From Vicia villosa (Eukaryota; Streptophyta; Magnoliopsida; Fabales; Fabaceae), in NCBI RefSeq assembly GCF_029867415.1, contig NW_026705454.1:372001-436000 (forward strand): DNA of 64,000 nucleotides, read 5' to 3'. The notes beneath the pieces are model-generated. The model searched no databases, had not been told where the DNA came from, and saw only the letters and a list, made by a program, of their open reading frames with translations. Shown piece after piece: positions 1 to 10,813 of the stretch (its first letter is position 1; each line of letters opens with the position of its first letter). A program made the position numbers and the translations under genes.

Positions 1-338
1 CAAATTAAGTTTCACACCTCCTTTTCAAATCAATTCAAAAAGGCTACGCTTATTTACAAGCTAAAGTCCTTATTCAAAATCTTTTTCTAAACACACACTG
101 CACTTCTTTTCAAACAATTCAAACAAATAAGTGAGCTAAGCAATTAAGAGCCCATGGATAACCATGGATACAAAGGGTGCTTACACCTTCCCTTTGTATA
201 ACCTACCCCCCGAACTCAAAGTCTTTTCAAAGGTCTTTCCTGTTCTTTTTGCCTTTCCAATTGGATAAAATAAAAGTCGGTGGCGACTCTTGCTATCCGC
301 AACATTTTAAAAAAAGTCAGTTCTCCCACCGTGTTACA
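1..338 (+). mobile_element. Ogre copy 1, 3' end of its 5' LTR (truncated by window edge)
   Basis: This stretch is nearly the same as 41700-42056, the end of the 3' LTR of the same element, including the closing CACCGTGTTACA. By eye about ten differences separate the two, plus small indels. The primer binding site follows directly, which identifies this as the 5' LTR. The short ORF at 177-398 lies inside the LTR and is not taken as a gene. The rest of the LTR lies outside the window. Confidence 0.9.
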
Positions 339-342
339 GAAC

Positions 343-360
343 TGGCGACTCTGCTGGGGA
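343..360 (+). other. Ogre copy 1 primer binding site
   Basis: TGGCGACTCTGCTGGGGA begins five bases after the LTR end. Ogre elements of legumes are known to use a tRNA-Arg primer and carry this sequence. The same 18-mer occurs in reverse at 25622-25639 (copy 2) and as a close match at 54307-54325 (copy 3). Confidence 0.9.
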
Positions 361-908
361 CGCTTTCGAATAAAAAGAGAGGTTACCTTAAAGTTTAGGA
401 TTCACTTAAATGTTTTCACTTGTCTGATTTGTTTGCTTTATCTTTAAAGCTTGTTTTGGGTATTCTGTTGTGTGAAAGATCCTACACCCGGATCTAGTGT
501 ACCTTAGGTATGTGGAAAGAGACCAAGGAGACTGTACGACATGTATCGTTATGGTTGATCTGGTGGCCACCGTTAGTGCGACGCTTTGGTTTGTCCTGAT
601 GGCCCTTGAATATGATCGATGAGACATTTGGCTACCGCGTGGTGTCATTAAGCACTAATTCGCCCTTAGAACCCTAGTTGAACTTGACTTTGGCCTATAG
701 GAAGTAGCGTGATGGCTGGCTTTGGATTCCTGACTGAAGTCGGTTGATACTCGATGCTACACTCATTGAGATTGGACTCTAGGGATGTTTTTGGCTGGCC
801 GATCGAGTGCCATGTTGAGATAATGCCCGCGAGAAAGATCAGGGATATGAGCATAACAGGTCCCCTATGACGGGTTTCTCATCCTCTCTCACTGTTTATT
901 CTAGCATC
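361..908 (+). other. Ogre copy 1 5' leader (ORF1 absent)
   Basis: This leader lies between the primer site and gag. It is closely related to 54326-54800 of Ogre copy 3, sharing for example the segment around GTGTCATTAAGCACTAATT. In copy 2 the corresponding place holds a 515-codon ORF1. Here there is no trace of it, so ORF1 was lost or was never present. No other gene is seen. Confidence 0.7.
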
Positions 909-2252
909 ATGAATCTCGAGCAATCAGTCAAAGACCTTCAAACCCAGAATGTTGAGTTCCAAGCCCTGATTCTGAATTTGGCCAAGGGGCAAGACGTGAT
1001 GAAAACTCTTCTGACCAAGAAAGAGAAAAAGACTAGAAGATCCGTGGGTGTCCTTAACATGGGAAGAAGATTCCGAGGACCACCCAAGAAAGCCGAAGAA
1101 GTCAAGGTTCCCGAAGAGGATGACGATGAACAAAAGGACGATGCTAGTGTCAAAATTGATGTGAAAAGCAACCACGATTCTGTCAAGCCCTCTGAGGAAG
1201 AAGAGGACTACTACTATGAGGACGAACATCCTGATGACAAATACAAACTGCTGGAAGAACGTATGAAAGCCATGGAGATTCAGAAGGTACCTGGGTTGGA
1301 TTTTGAAGAGCTAGGACTCATCTCAGGGGTTGTCATTCCTCCGAAATTCAAGACTCCGACCTTTGGAGTCCCCTGTCCTAAACTGCACCTGAAATCCTAT
1401 GTGAGGAAAATTCAGCCTCATACTGCTGACAAGATGCTATGGATCCACTTTTTCCAAGAGAGCTTATCTGGAACCCAACTCGAATGGTACTATCAACTGG
1501 ATGGTGCCAACATTCATACCTGGGAAGACTTGTCAACCGCTTTCTACAAGCAATACCAATACAACATTGATCTCGCGCCAACCCGCATGCAACTACAAAG
1601 TATGTCTATGGGTCTTTAAGAAAGCTTCAAAGAGTATGCTCAGAAGTGGGGAGACATGGCAGGCAGATTTCAACCTCCTTTAGCTGACAGGGAATTGGTT
1701 GATATGTTTATGAGTACACTAACTGGTCCTTTCTACAGCCACTTACTGGGAAGTTCCTCATCGGGTTTCACCGACCTCATACTGACTGGGGAACGTGTTG
1801 AAAGCAGTATCCGAAACGGTAAAATTCAAGTGGCTACATCTTCTAATACCACAAAGAAGATGCAAAATAAGAGGAATGAATCCAACACTGTTGGAGCAAT
1901 CCTATCCTCTAATCAAGTGCCGGTACAACAAAAGGGCAACCAGCGTAAACAAGGCGCACCTAAAAGACAATTCACAAAGATCAACATGACTTTGGCTGAA
2001 GCGTTACAACAGTTGCTGAAAGCAGGGTTGATTGCCTTGAAGGATCCTCCTCTGAAGCCTAATACCTCATCTCATCAACATAATCCCAATGTGAGATATG
2101 CTTATCACTCCGACAGCATTGGACATGACACTAATGATTGCTGGCCATTGAAGAACAAGATCCAGGATATGATCGACACTGGGGAAATTGAGTTCGACCC
2201 TCCTGCAACCATGCCTAATCACAACAAGAGTGATAATATTGTGGATGGCTAG
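909..2252 (+). pseudogene. gag: Ogre gag (copy 1), one premature stop
   Basis: Structural capsid/nucleocapsid protein of a Tat-lineage Ty3/gypsy element, about 448 codons. The ATG at 909 (MNLEQSVKDLQ) is chosen over the in-frame ATG at 867 because Ogre copy 2 begins with the matching MDLEQSVKNLQ. In order there is an N-terminal coiled-coil-like stretch, an acidic stretch (EEEEDYYYEDEHPDD), the retrotransposon gag core (LWIHFFQESLSG, then WEDLSTAFYKQY), a basic segment, and a zinc-knuckle-like YAYHSDSIGHDTNDC. The first Cys of that knuckle is Tyr here, while copies 2 and 3 keep it. An in-frame TAA at 1617-1619 cuts the core in two, and the frame then continues to 2252. Nothing encoding protease or RT follows, so the element is non-autonomous. 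The family assignment is confident. Confidence 0.88.
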
Positions 2253-4369
2253 AAGGATGGACTTTAAGATCATTAGTTTTACTTTCAGTTGCAATCTCTA
2301 TTCTGCTCGTTTGAACATTCGACTTATGATAGACATTATCTGTTTTAATAATCATCATCACTGCATTGCATATGTTTGTCTCGAATAAATTATTTCGCTA
2401 TCACTTATTTAAACTGTGTTTTACTTTGTTTTGTGATATTCAACTCCTGCTAAGATGTGAGCCTTTCGAGGGAGGATGACGAAAACGATACCGCGACCTC
2501 ATACAGTATGCTTTTGAATGGACTATGCTGACGATGTACAGGCATTGTTTCAATTCCTAAATAGTGGAGATATAAGAATGTTAATCCCTAGTCAACCCCT
2601 TTGAGCCATAGGAGTGGAAGTTTTTTTTCATATGTAAATTGAACCCTTAATCACAATCCGGGGCAGGGTAGTTACTCAGTTAACTCAGTTATGCCAATAT
2701 GACTTTTCTGCAAATAATGATGGGTTCCCGCAACCATTAAGTATGACACTCAATATCCACCAAAAAGAAAGTTGTTAAGTCAAAACCTATGAAGGAGACT
2801 TATCAAAAAATCAAAACATCCCGCTGACTGTAATCTCAAAATAAACAGTTCAGGCAAAATTAGGGATAACAAAGTCAAAAAAGAGGTCACTACAAATCCT
2901 TGACAAAATAAAATATTACAAAAAAAAAGGATGACTGCCTGTTCAAATAAAATTTCGGTGCTTCAACCATCACCAAATGTCAATGTTACGACTTCAAGCT
3001 CTGCAAGAACTTAAATGCAAATTTAACTGAGCATAGGATCGAAGAACATACCGAAGATTGGGATGGGTACAAATAAACTTTGAGCCACTATCTTTTGTTT
3101 CTTAAACCGTGAACCAAAGCCACGTTACAAACCTTGAAAGTCCTAGTTGAAGCATGGTTAGTTCGAAAGCATAATGTCACCAAAAAGGTATCCCGACTTC
3201 TTAAGGTTTCCCATAAGTGCTGAGTTGATATCAAGTTTTTACGAATATCACGCTTTTACTTTTTTCGTTTTAATGTTTTCAAGAGTCAAGACAGACATAT
3301 GCACTGCATCTCATGAATCCATTATTGAAGATATTCTGCTACATAATTTCAAATGTAAGCATCAGGAAGAATCTGCACAGGGTACGACTAATAACTAAAA
3401 GTTATCCCGACAGACCAAACCACTTCAGAAGCAACATCTCTTACACCTGACTCAGTTAATTAGAAGTCAGGGAATACAAGGGGCATGACATGCTTTGTCC
3501 AATCAATTTGGGGCAATCGAGTCAAGATTCCAAGAATCTCTCGAGAATGCCAAACACTCAGGGGCATGCACCCAAGTGGGTTCAAAGCTATTTCCCGATC
3601 AACCAGGGGCATCATCCTCAGTTATGATTACTAGGGGCAAGTCACCCATAGTATATATCTCAGAAGGTCCTCACAAGGCAAATCTCTTCAAAGTCCATAC
3701 TAGCTGGGGCAAAGCTATGCAAGGCCTGTTTTGACACTTTGATCAATACTCATTGGTGTGTCTCAAATCAATACAAGTCCAGGAATGGCAGTTACTATAA
3801 TCACTGGGGCAATGTTCAAGGCATCCACGCCTCCCCACAGCGCCTGTTTCACAGGAGCATATCCCCACAGAGTAGTCCTCAGGAAGCTATCTTCGAATAA
3901 TCTCTTCTCTAAATCCACCATCTCCATAAAGGTTGACACTCACAGTTGAGCTGAGTCTGATGGAACATCGGAGATTCTATTCATCTCTCTTATCCCCAAT
4001 CAGGATACATCAAAATCAACCATTCAAATTGCTTTCATCCCCAAGCAGAATTCAAAAGATCCCCAATGGAAGATTTATACTCCGTATTCTTCACAACGGC
4101 CAAGGATTTATTCTCCCCGCCCAGCACTACTACAATTTGCTATCGTCATTGACAACATTTGACATACATACATCAGTCATAACCAATCATTACATAATAC
4201 ATACCATGCATCGTGACATTGCATATTTCTAACTTTGTTTTCAGGTTCCATCTCGAAAAGCATTCCTCTCAGATATAATCAAGCTGAAGATTCATTCTGA
4301 CAAGTCTCTTTACATTCCAAAACTTCATCAAATAACTTATCAACTCTAACAAGCAAGCATTCTCTATTA
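2253..4369 (+). other. Ogre copy 1 post-gag non-coding region
   Basis: About 2.1 kb with stops in all frames, in the place where pro-RT-RH-INT would lie. It is collinear with 56181-58200 of copy 3 and, in reverse, with 20217-22382 of copy 2. Shared landmarks are the 'GAGGATGACGAAAACGATACC' type segment near 2470, the 'GCCACGTTACAA' segment near 3120, and a run of GGGGCA motifs at 3480-3810. Short ORFs at 3174, 3495 and 3933 show no recognisable domain and are not conserved in frame between copies, so they are not called. Confidence 0.75.
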
Positions 4370-4737
4370 GATATGGTCTAATGTATGACTCGTTCTGGTA
4401 TTCTCAGTCAAGATATGGTCTAATGTATGACTCGTTCTGGCATTATCCAACAGATATGGTCTAATGTACGACTCGTTCTGACGTCTTCCATCAGATATGA
4501 TCCAATGTATGATTCGTTCTGATATCCTTCCTCAGATATGGTCTAATGTATGACTCGTTCTGACATCCTTTGACAGATATGGTGTAATGTACGACTCGTT
4601 CTGACATCCTTCAATAGATATGGTCTAATGTACGACTCGTTCTGACACCCTCCAACAGATATGGTCTAATGCATTACTCGTTCTGACGTCCTCTATCATA
4701 TATGGTCTAATGTATGACCCGTTATGGTATTCTATTT
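4370..4737 (+). repeat. About 41-bp tandem repeat, Ogre copy 1 3' region
   Basis: About nine head-to-tail units with the core GATATGGTCTAATGTATGAC followed by TCGTTCTG and a variable spacer. Units start at 4370, 4412 and 4453 and so on, 41-42 bp apart. Variants are mostly TATGAC/TACGAC, a CpG transition pattern. Such 3' tandem blocks are known in Ogre elements and have seeded satellites in pea. Confidence 0.85.
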
Positions 4738-4995
4738 CCAAGAATCTAATGCTATCACCACGAGCGGTGAAGACACGACCAACTCTCAAGGATCTAATTC
4801 TATCATCACGAACGGTGTAGACACGATCAACTTTCCAAAGTCTAATTCAGATACTACGAACGGTACTGACACGATCAATATTCCAAGATCTAATTCTATC
4901 ACCACGAACGGTGTAGACACGATCATCCTTACAAGACCTAATTCAGTTACTACGAATGGTGATGACACGATCAATCTCCAACAAACACTTCTCAA
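4738..4995 (+). repeat. 48-bp tandem repeat, Ogre copy 1 3' region
   Basis: Five to six units of 48 bp built around the 'ATCTAATTC..ACGAACGGTG..GACACGATCA' pattern. Units alternate between a 'GTAGACACG' and a 'GCTGACACG' type, giving a 96-bp higher-order unit. The same family recurs at 58794-59480 (copy 3) and, in reverse, at 19385-20215 (copy 2). Because 48 is a multiple of 3, the array stays open as a repetitive ORF (4724-5014), which is unlikely to be a gene. Confidence 0.85.
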
Positions 4996-5375
4996 TACAA
5001 AGGATTCAGTCTAACGTACGACTCATCCTAGGATATCACCTAACGTATGGTGCATTCCGACCATTCTCAAAACAATCGGATCCGGTCTAACGTACGACCC
5101 ATCTTTCAGCCTAACGCACGGCTTTCCAGACATTTACCAATGCAAATTGGATCCGGTCTAACGTACGACCCATCCTTCAGCCTAACGTACGACTTTTACA
5201 GATATTTAACAATGTAAACTGGACCCAGTCTAGCGTATGACTCGTCCTAAAAAGTATAGCCTAACGTACGGCTTACTTTGACACTTATTAATACAGTGGA
5301 TTCAGTCTAACGTACGACTCATCCTAAGTATATCCTTAAGATATGATCTAACGTACGATGTATTCTGACTCTCAA
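4996..5375 (+). repeat. CTAACGTACG repeat array, Ogre copy 1
   Basis: Imperfect tandem units carrying CTAACGTACG(G/A)C, spaced roughly 30-45 bp apart, with decayed forms such as CTAGCGTATGAC. The matching array in copy 3 is at 59495-59985. The family is not evident in copy 2. Confidence 0.8.
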
Positions 5376-5387
5376 GTTTATCAAGCT

Positions 5388-5520
5388 TGATGGCATCTTC
5401 AAGCCCATCTCAATCAAGTCTCTCAACATCCGGATGGCATCTTTAAACTCATCTCCGACAATACTCTGCCTGGATGGCATCTCTAAGCCCATCTCTGAAA
5501 AAGTCCCTACATCATCAAGG
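5388..5520 (+). repeat. GGATGGCATCTTTAAGCCCATCTC repeat, Ogre copy 1
   Basis: Three imperfect copies of a unit containing GATGGCATC..AAGCCCATCTC at about 5389, 5432 and 5473. The same family is at 60000-60150 in copy 3 and, in reverse, at about 19147-19345 in copy 2. Confidence 0.75.
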
Positions 5521-5610
5521 GCAAATTTCTTGGTATTCTAGTGTTCAATCCTCTTCCACCTTCAGATTTCGACAGGCACACAAGCCAATCTACATCCTCA
5601 AGTGCAAGAA

Positions 5611-5627
5611 GATTGAACATGGGCAGC
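5611..5627 (+). other. Ogre copy 1 polypurine tract region
   Basis: GATTGAACATGGGCAGC lies directly before the 3' LTR start TGTCATACCC. Copy 3 has GATTGAACAGGGGCAGC in the same place. It is the likely plus-strand primer, slightly degraded here (ATGGGC in place of AGGGGC). Confidence 0.6.
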
Positions 5628-5855
5628 TGTCATACCCTAAAATTTGCCCACCACATTTTTATACTCAAGCTCATTTGAATATCAAAGGCTCAAGACTTGA
5701 CTAAATGCACACCCTCCTAATTAGAGGCTTCTAAACTAGGGTTTTGGATTTCTGGGTGAAAAGGGATGAATCAGGACCTCCAATGGACTTCATATGACTT
5801 CTTATGTGTCAAAACTATCTCTATGACAAATTCAAGCTTTAATTCACAAGATTGC
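5628..5855 (+). mobile_element. Ogre copy 1 3' LTR, first segment
   Basis: It begins TGTCATACCCTAAAATTTGC, the usual start of these Ogre LTRs. After 228 bp it is interrupted by the Tekay-like element. The 5 bp before the break, ATTGC (5851-5855), is repeated at 38552-38556 on the far side, where the LTR resumes. Confidence 0.9.
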
Positions 5856-7819
5856 TGTAACGCCCGTTTTTAGTTTGCGTGTTTTATTTAATGATGTCGT
5901 GTTATGATATGTGTTTTGTTTTACTAAATTATGTGTTAATTGAGTGCTTGTGCGATATTGGCATTATTTATGGGGTTTTATCGTAAATAATATAAGTTAA
6001 TAAATTAGGAGAGTTATTGGGCTTAAGGTAGCATTAGTAAGTGTAGGGTGTGATTTAAGGTCCATTAGTAATGAGAAAGATAGTAAGTTAAACAAAACAA
6101 GGGTTTTAGGGGTTTTAGACTTAGAAGCTCATTTTGACAAAGTTGTGAAAGAAGAGAAGAGTAGAGTGAAGAGAAAGAGGGGAATATCAATATTGAAGCT
6201 AGAGTTGTCTTCAATCCAAACCTAAGGTAAGGGTGGGATTCTTTCATGCTAAAGGGATGTATGATGATGTTTTGGGTGGGATTTGATTGTATGTTTGTAT
6301 CCATGGAAGTTGTGGGTAGAGATGTTAGGGTTTATGAACAAATGCATGAATTTATGATTTGAAATGTGTTTTAATTGATGTTTGATGATGTTATGATGTT
6401 AGAAGATCCATAATATGTGTTATATTTGTGTTTATAACATGTATTCTATTGTTGTTCGTGATGGTTGGTGTTTTCCAACTTGATTGGGTTAAGTTTAAGG
6501 GATTTGGGATGGGTTTCGTATGCTGTTTTCTGTGTTTGGGAATTTCTGAAAATCGCCAGTTGGCGCCGCGAACTTTGTTGGCAGAAACTCAGGAATATTT
6601 GATTCACTCAGTGCGCGCCGCGAACTTTGTTGGCGCCGCGAACCCTGTTTTGCAGAACTTTTCCTAAACTTTGAAATGATGTAACTTTTGAACTGTAACT
6701 CCTTTTTAAGTGTCGTTTGGACCTACGTGAAGCCCTAATTGATGTCTTTCTATTGAATATTCTTAGTATAACTTTGAAAACTCTTGGAATCTTTCTTGAA
6801 TTAGATTTTGTTGACATTGGATATCCGGAATCGATTATGTCGTTTAAGTTGATCATGTCGTTTACGTAGATTATGTTGTTCGAGTCGATTATGTCGTTAA
6901 GTGTGATTGTGAATGTGCATCATTGATTCACATTCATTGCATTGTTTGAGACGGCCCTAGTGGCAAATGTTTGAGACGGCCCTTGTGGCGGATGTTTGAG
7001 ACGACCCAATGGCAATTGTTTGAGACGGGAGTTTTACTCCAATGGTACCACATGCATTTGCATTGTTTGAGTTGCATAAGTAAAGTCGTATGACGAGTCG
7101 TAATTGGATGTTTGTGTGTGCATAACATGAATGTTATGTTGTGTCGATTTGATGGTGGTTTCGTTGATCATATGTGATAAATGACTATGTATGCCTTAAT
7201 TGAGATTGATATTATTGTTGTCGGTAAGATGTTTAATGATGTGAATAGTAGTAAGTGATATATGTTGAGAAGTGGTGACCGATGTATGATTATTTCTCCG
7301 CTTTGAATATTATCATACACTTCTTTATAATGAATGATATCTTACCCCTTCTGTTTGAATGTTACCCTCTGTTGGTAACGTGCAGGTAATGACGCGGAGT
7401 AGTCGTGTACCTATAGCTCGAGTTGGTGTGTGTCGATGCTCTGATACGTAGCACTCGGGGAACGTTGGATTACTTGTTTATGTTTTGGCTTCTTGTGTTT
7501 ATCCTTGTTAAACCTTGTGCTTATGTTATGCTGAGACTTTTTAGATGTATGGTGCCGTGTTTGGCCGTGATATTATGAGTTGTATTGTTGTTGACATATG
7601 ATTTTCCGCTGCGATGCAAGTACTTAATTAGCTGACAAGGATTAATGATTTCGATATTGTTCTCCTATATGTGTGTTATGTATCTAAGTAATTGAGCATG
7701 ATGTACGTATGTGATTTTGTTGTTTCAAAATGTGACACTCCGAATCGTTATGTTCTATTTGCTTGAAATTTTGTACTCTGATATTCCTGTTGATTGCGAG
7801 GTAGATTTGGGGTGTTACA
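5856..7819 (+). repeat. Tekay-like element 5' LTR
   Basis: 1964 bp, TGTAACGCCC...GTGTTACA. Inside are three GCGCCGCGAAC motifs (6555-6650), a short tandem of 'ATTATGTCGTT' units (6830-6900), and four roughly 25-bp 'GTTTGAGACGGCCC' units (6943-7030). The 3' LTR at 36831-38551 is collinear apart from a deletion of about 240 bp near its end. The short ORFs inside are not taken as genes. Confidence 0.93.
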
Positions 7820-7823
7820 TTAG

Positions 7824-7836
7824 TGGTATCAGAGCA
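7824..7836 (+). other. Tekay-like primer binding site
   Basis: TGGTATCAGAGCA lies a few bases after the LTR end and is complementary to the 3' end of initiator tRNA-Met, the usual primer for this lineage. Confidence 0.9.
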
Positions 7837-7935
7837 GGTCGGTCTTGTCTGGCCATGTGTCGTGTCGTAGTGTAGTCTAACAAGCGTATATTGTTGTTTG
7901 TGCTGATTGCTTTTGTGTTGTAGTGAAGACTTGTG

Positions 7936-8790
7936 ATGGCTGGGAGGAATGATGATGCGATAGCTGCTGCTTTGGAAATAATGGCTCAAGCTTTGGAGAA
8001 CCAACCGAATGGTGGAGAGAGTGCTGCTTCTCGAAGTTTGGCTACCTTCCAAAGAGATAACCCTCATGTGTTTAAGGGAACTTATGATCCTGATGGCGCA
8101 TTGACATGGCTTAAGGAGATTGAGAGGATTTTCCGTGTCATGGACTGCACTCCTGAACAGAAGGTTTGGTATGGGACTCATATGCTAGCAGTTGAGGCAG
8201 ATGATTGGTGGCTAGAGACTCGTAGGAGATTGGAAGCGAGTGGTGAAGAGATCTCTTGGATTGTGTTTCGCATGGAGTTCTTAAGGAAGTACTTTCCTGA
8301 AGATGTCCGTGGCAAGAAGGAAATTGAATTCCTTGAGCTAAGTCAAGGGAACAAATCTGTTGTGGAGTATGCTGCTAAGTTTGGTGAGTTGGCAAAGTTT
8401 TACCAACACTATGATGGGCCGAATGGTTAGTTTTCCAAGTGCATTAAGTTTGAGAATGGGTTGCGTCCGGAGATTAAGAAAGCTATTAGTTACCAGAAGA
8501 TTTGTATCTTTTTTGATTTGGTTGATTGTTGTCGGATCTATGAAGAGGACAACAATGCTCATTATCGTGTGATAACTGAGAAGAGGGGAAATGGTTATCA
8601 AGGTCGTGGTAAACCTTATGAAGCTCCGAGTGGAAAAGGCAAGCAGAAAGCGGTTGAGGGTAAGAGAACTAGTGGGGGAGATGCTCCTGCTGGTATTGTG
8701 TGCTTCAAGTGTGGCAAGGTTGGTCACAAGAGCACGTCGTGTAACGCTGATGCTAGAAGATGCTGCCGTTGTGGGAAGTTTGGTCATGCA
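7936..8790 (+). pseudogene. gag: Tekay-like gag, one premature stop
   Basis: Capsid/nucleocapsid part of the chromovirus polyprotein. The ATG at 7936 (MAGRNDDAIAAALEIM) is the first in frame after the primer site. The retrotransposon gag core is visible (PHVFKGTYDPDGALTWLKEI, then WWLETRRRL and FRMEFLRKYFPE). An in-frame TAG at 8428-8430 follows GPNG, after which the same frame resumes ([19 protein letters not shown]). Relatives have Glu here, so this is a single-base nonsense change. Three CCHC zinc knuckles follow: [28 protein letters not shown] and [14 protein letters not shown], each CX2CX4HX4C. Gag and pol are in one frame with no frameshift site. The end coordinate is approximate, since the protein runs on into protease. 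Confidence 0.9.
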
Positions 8791-10813
8791 TCATCTGATT
8801 GTACGCATAAGGATATGGTGTGTTTCAACTGTGGTGAAGAAGGCCATATTGGAAGCAAGTGTCAGAAGCCCAAGAAGGAACAATCTAGTGGGAAGGTGTT
8901 CGCCTTATCGGGAACTCAGACCACTAGTGAGGATTCACTTATCAGAGGTACATGTTTCATTAATAGCATTCCTTTGATTACTATTATTGATACCGGTGCT
9001 ACGCATTGCTTTATATCTGCCGATTGTGTTGATAGATTGGGTCTGGTGTTATCTGCTATGAACGGAGAAATGGTTGTCGATACTCCGGCTAAGGGATCGG
9101 TGACTACTTCTCTTGTGTGTCTTAAGTGTCCCGTGTCAATTTTCGACAGAGACTTTCTTGTTGATTTTGTTTGCTTTCCATTGAGAGGTTTGGATGTGAT
9201 TTTGGGGATGAACTGGTTAGGGCATAACCGTGTTCACATTAATTGTTTTGATAAGTCTGTGAGGTTTTCTTCTCCTGAAGAGGAAAGCTTAGAGTTGTTA
9301 TCGGCCAGACAGTTTCATTTGTTGATGAAAGAAGATGTTCAAGTGTTCGCGTTGGTTGCTTCGATGTCTGTTGAGAATCAAGTTGTAATAGAAAGGTTGA
9401 AGGTAGTATGTGAATTTCCTGAAGTTTTCCCTGATGAAATTCTCGATGTGCCGCCTGAGAGAGAAGTTGAGTTCTCTATTGATCTTGTACCTGGTACTAG
9501 ACCTGTGTCTATGGCACCGTACAGGATGTCTGCTTTAGAGTTGTCTGAATTGAAGAAGCAATTGGAAGAGCTGCTTGAGAAGAGGTTCGTGAGACCTAGT
9601 GTGTCACCGTGGGGAGCTCCAGTGTTGTTGGTTAAGAAGAAGGATGGAAGTATGAGGCTTTGTATTGATTATCGTCAACTGAATAAGGTGACAATCAAGA
9701 ATAAGTATCCACTTCTAAGAATTGATGATTTGATGGACCAATTGGTTGGTGCTCGTGTGTTTAGCAAGATCGATTTGAGGTCGGGTTACCATCAGATTAA
9801 AGTGAAAGATGAGGACATGCAGAAGACGGCTTTCAGAACACGTTATGGACATTATGAGTATTCCGTGATGCCCTTCGGAGTTACTAATGCACCTGGAGTA
9901 TTTATGGAGTACATGAACCGCATTTTCCATGAGTATCTGGATCGTTTTGTGGTGGTGTTCATTGATGACATTTTGATTTACTCTAAATCAGAATCAGATC
10001 ATGCTGAGCATTTGAAGTTGGCATTGCAAGTCTTGAAAGAGAAGAAGTTGTATGCTAAGTTGTCCAAGTGTGAGTTTTGGTTGAAAGAGGTTAGTTTTCT
10101 GGGGCATGTCATCTCGAGTGATGGTATTGCCATGGATCCGTCTAAAGTTGATGCCATGTTGAGATGGGAAACTCCTAAGTCGGCTACCGAGGTTCGAAGC
10201 TTTTTGGGATTAGCCGGTTATTATAGAAGGTTCATTGAAGATTTCTCTAAGTTAGCCCTTCCGTTGACTAAGTTGACTTGTAAGGGTAAAGCTTTCGTAT
10301 GGGGTGTTTCTTGTGAAGAGAGCTTTGTTGAGTTGAAGAAAAGGTTGACGTCGACACCGATTTTGATATTGCCTAATCCGAAAGAATCGTTCGTGGTCTA
10401 TTGTGATGCTTCTAAGATGGTTTTAGGAGGTGTGCTCATGCAAAATGGTAAAGTTGTTGCTTATGCATCGAGACAGTTGAGAGTTCATGAGAAGAACTAT
10501 CCTACACATGATTTGGAACTTGCTGCTGTAGTGTTCGTGTTGAAGATTTGGAGGCATTATCTTTATGGTTCTAGATTTGAAGTCTTTAGCGACCATAAGA
10601 GCCTAAAGTATTTGTTTGATCAGAAGGAACTGAATATGAGACAACGAAGGTGGTTAGAACTGTTGAAAGATTATGATTTCAGTTTGAATTATCATCCAGG
10701 AAAGGATAATGTTGTTGCCGATGCTTTGAGTCGCAAGACTTTGCATATGTCGGCAATGATGGTTAAGGAGTTAGAATTAATTGAGCAATTTTGAGATATG
10801 AGTTTGGTATGTG
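8791..10813 (+). pseudogene. pol: Tekay-like pol, protease-RT-RNase H part
   Basis: Continuation of the gag frame. The aspartic protease shows [15 protein letters not shown] near 8986. The reverse transcriptase follows from about 9490, with [34 protein letters not shown] and the catalytic FIDD box at 9958-9969. RNase H follows ([19 protein letters not shown]), ending with ADALSRK near 10735. A TGA at 10792-10794, where relatives have CGA, stops the frame just beyond RNase H. That is a C-to-T change at a CpG. Nineteen bases later the copia element is inserted, and the frame continues at 35312 once one copy of the ATGTG duplication is discounted. All RT and RNase H signature residues examined look intact. 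Confidence 0.93.

Noticed and set aside
867..908. Gag start at the ATG at 867
   Set aside because: The ATG at 909 matches the start of gag in Ogre copy 2 (DLEQSVKNLQ), and the upstream 14 codons have no counterpart.
924..1229. Minus-strand ORF with hydrophobic product opposite Ogre gag
   Set aside because: Shadow of the acidic gag codons (GAA/GAG read in reverse gives Phe/Leu-rich).
8338..8787. 149-codon minus-strand ORF
   Set aside because: Antisense to Tekay gag, shadow only.
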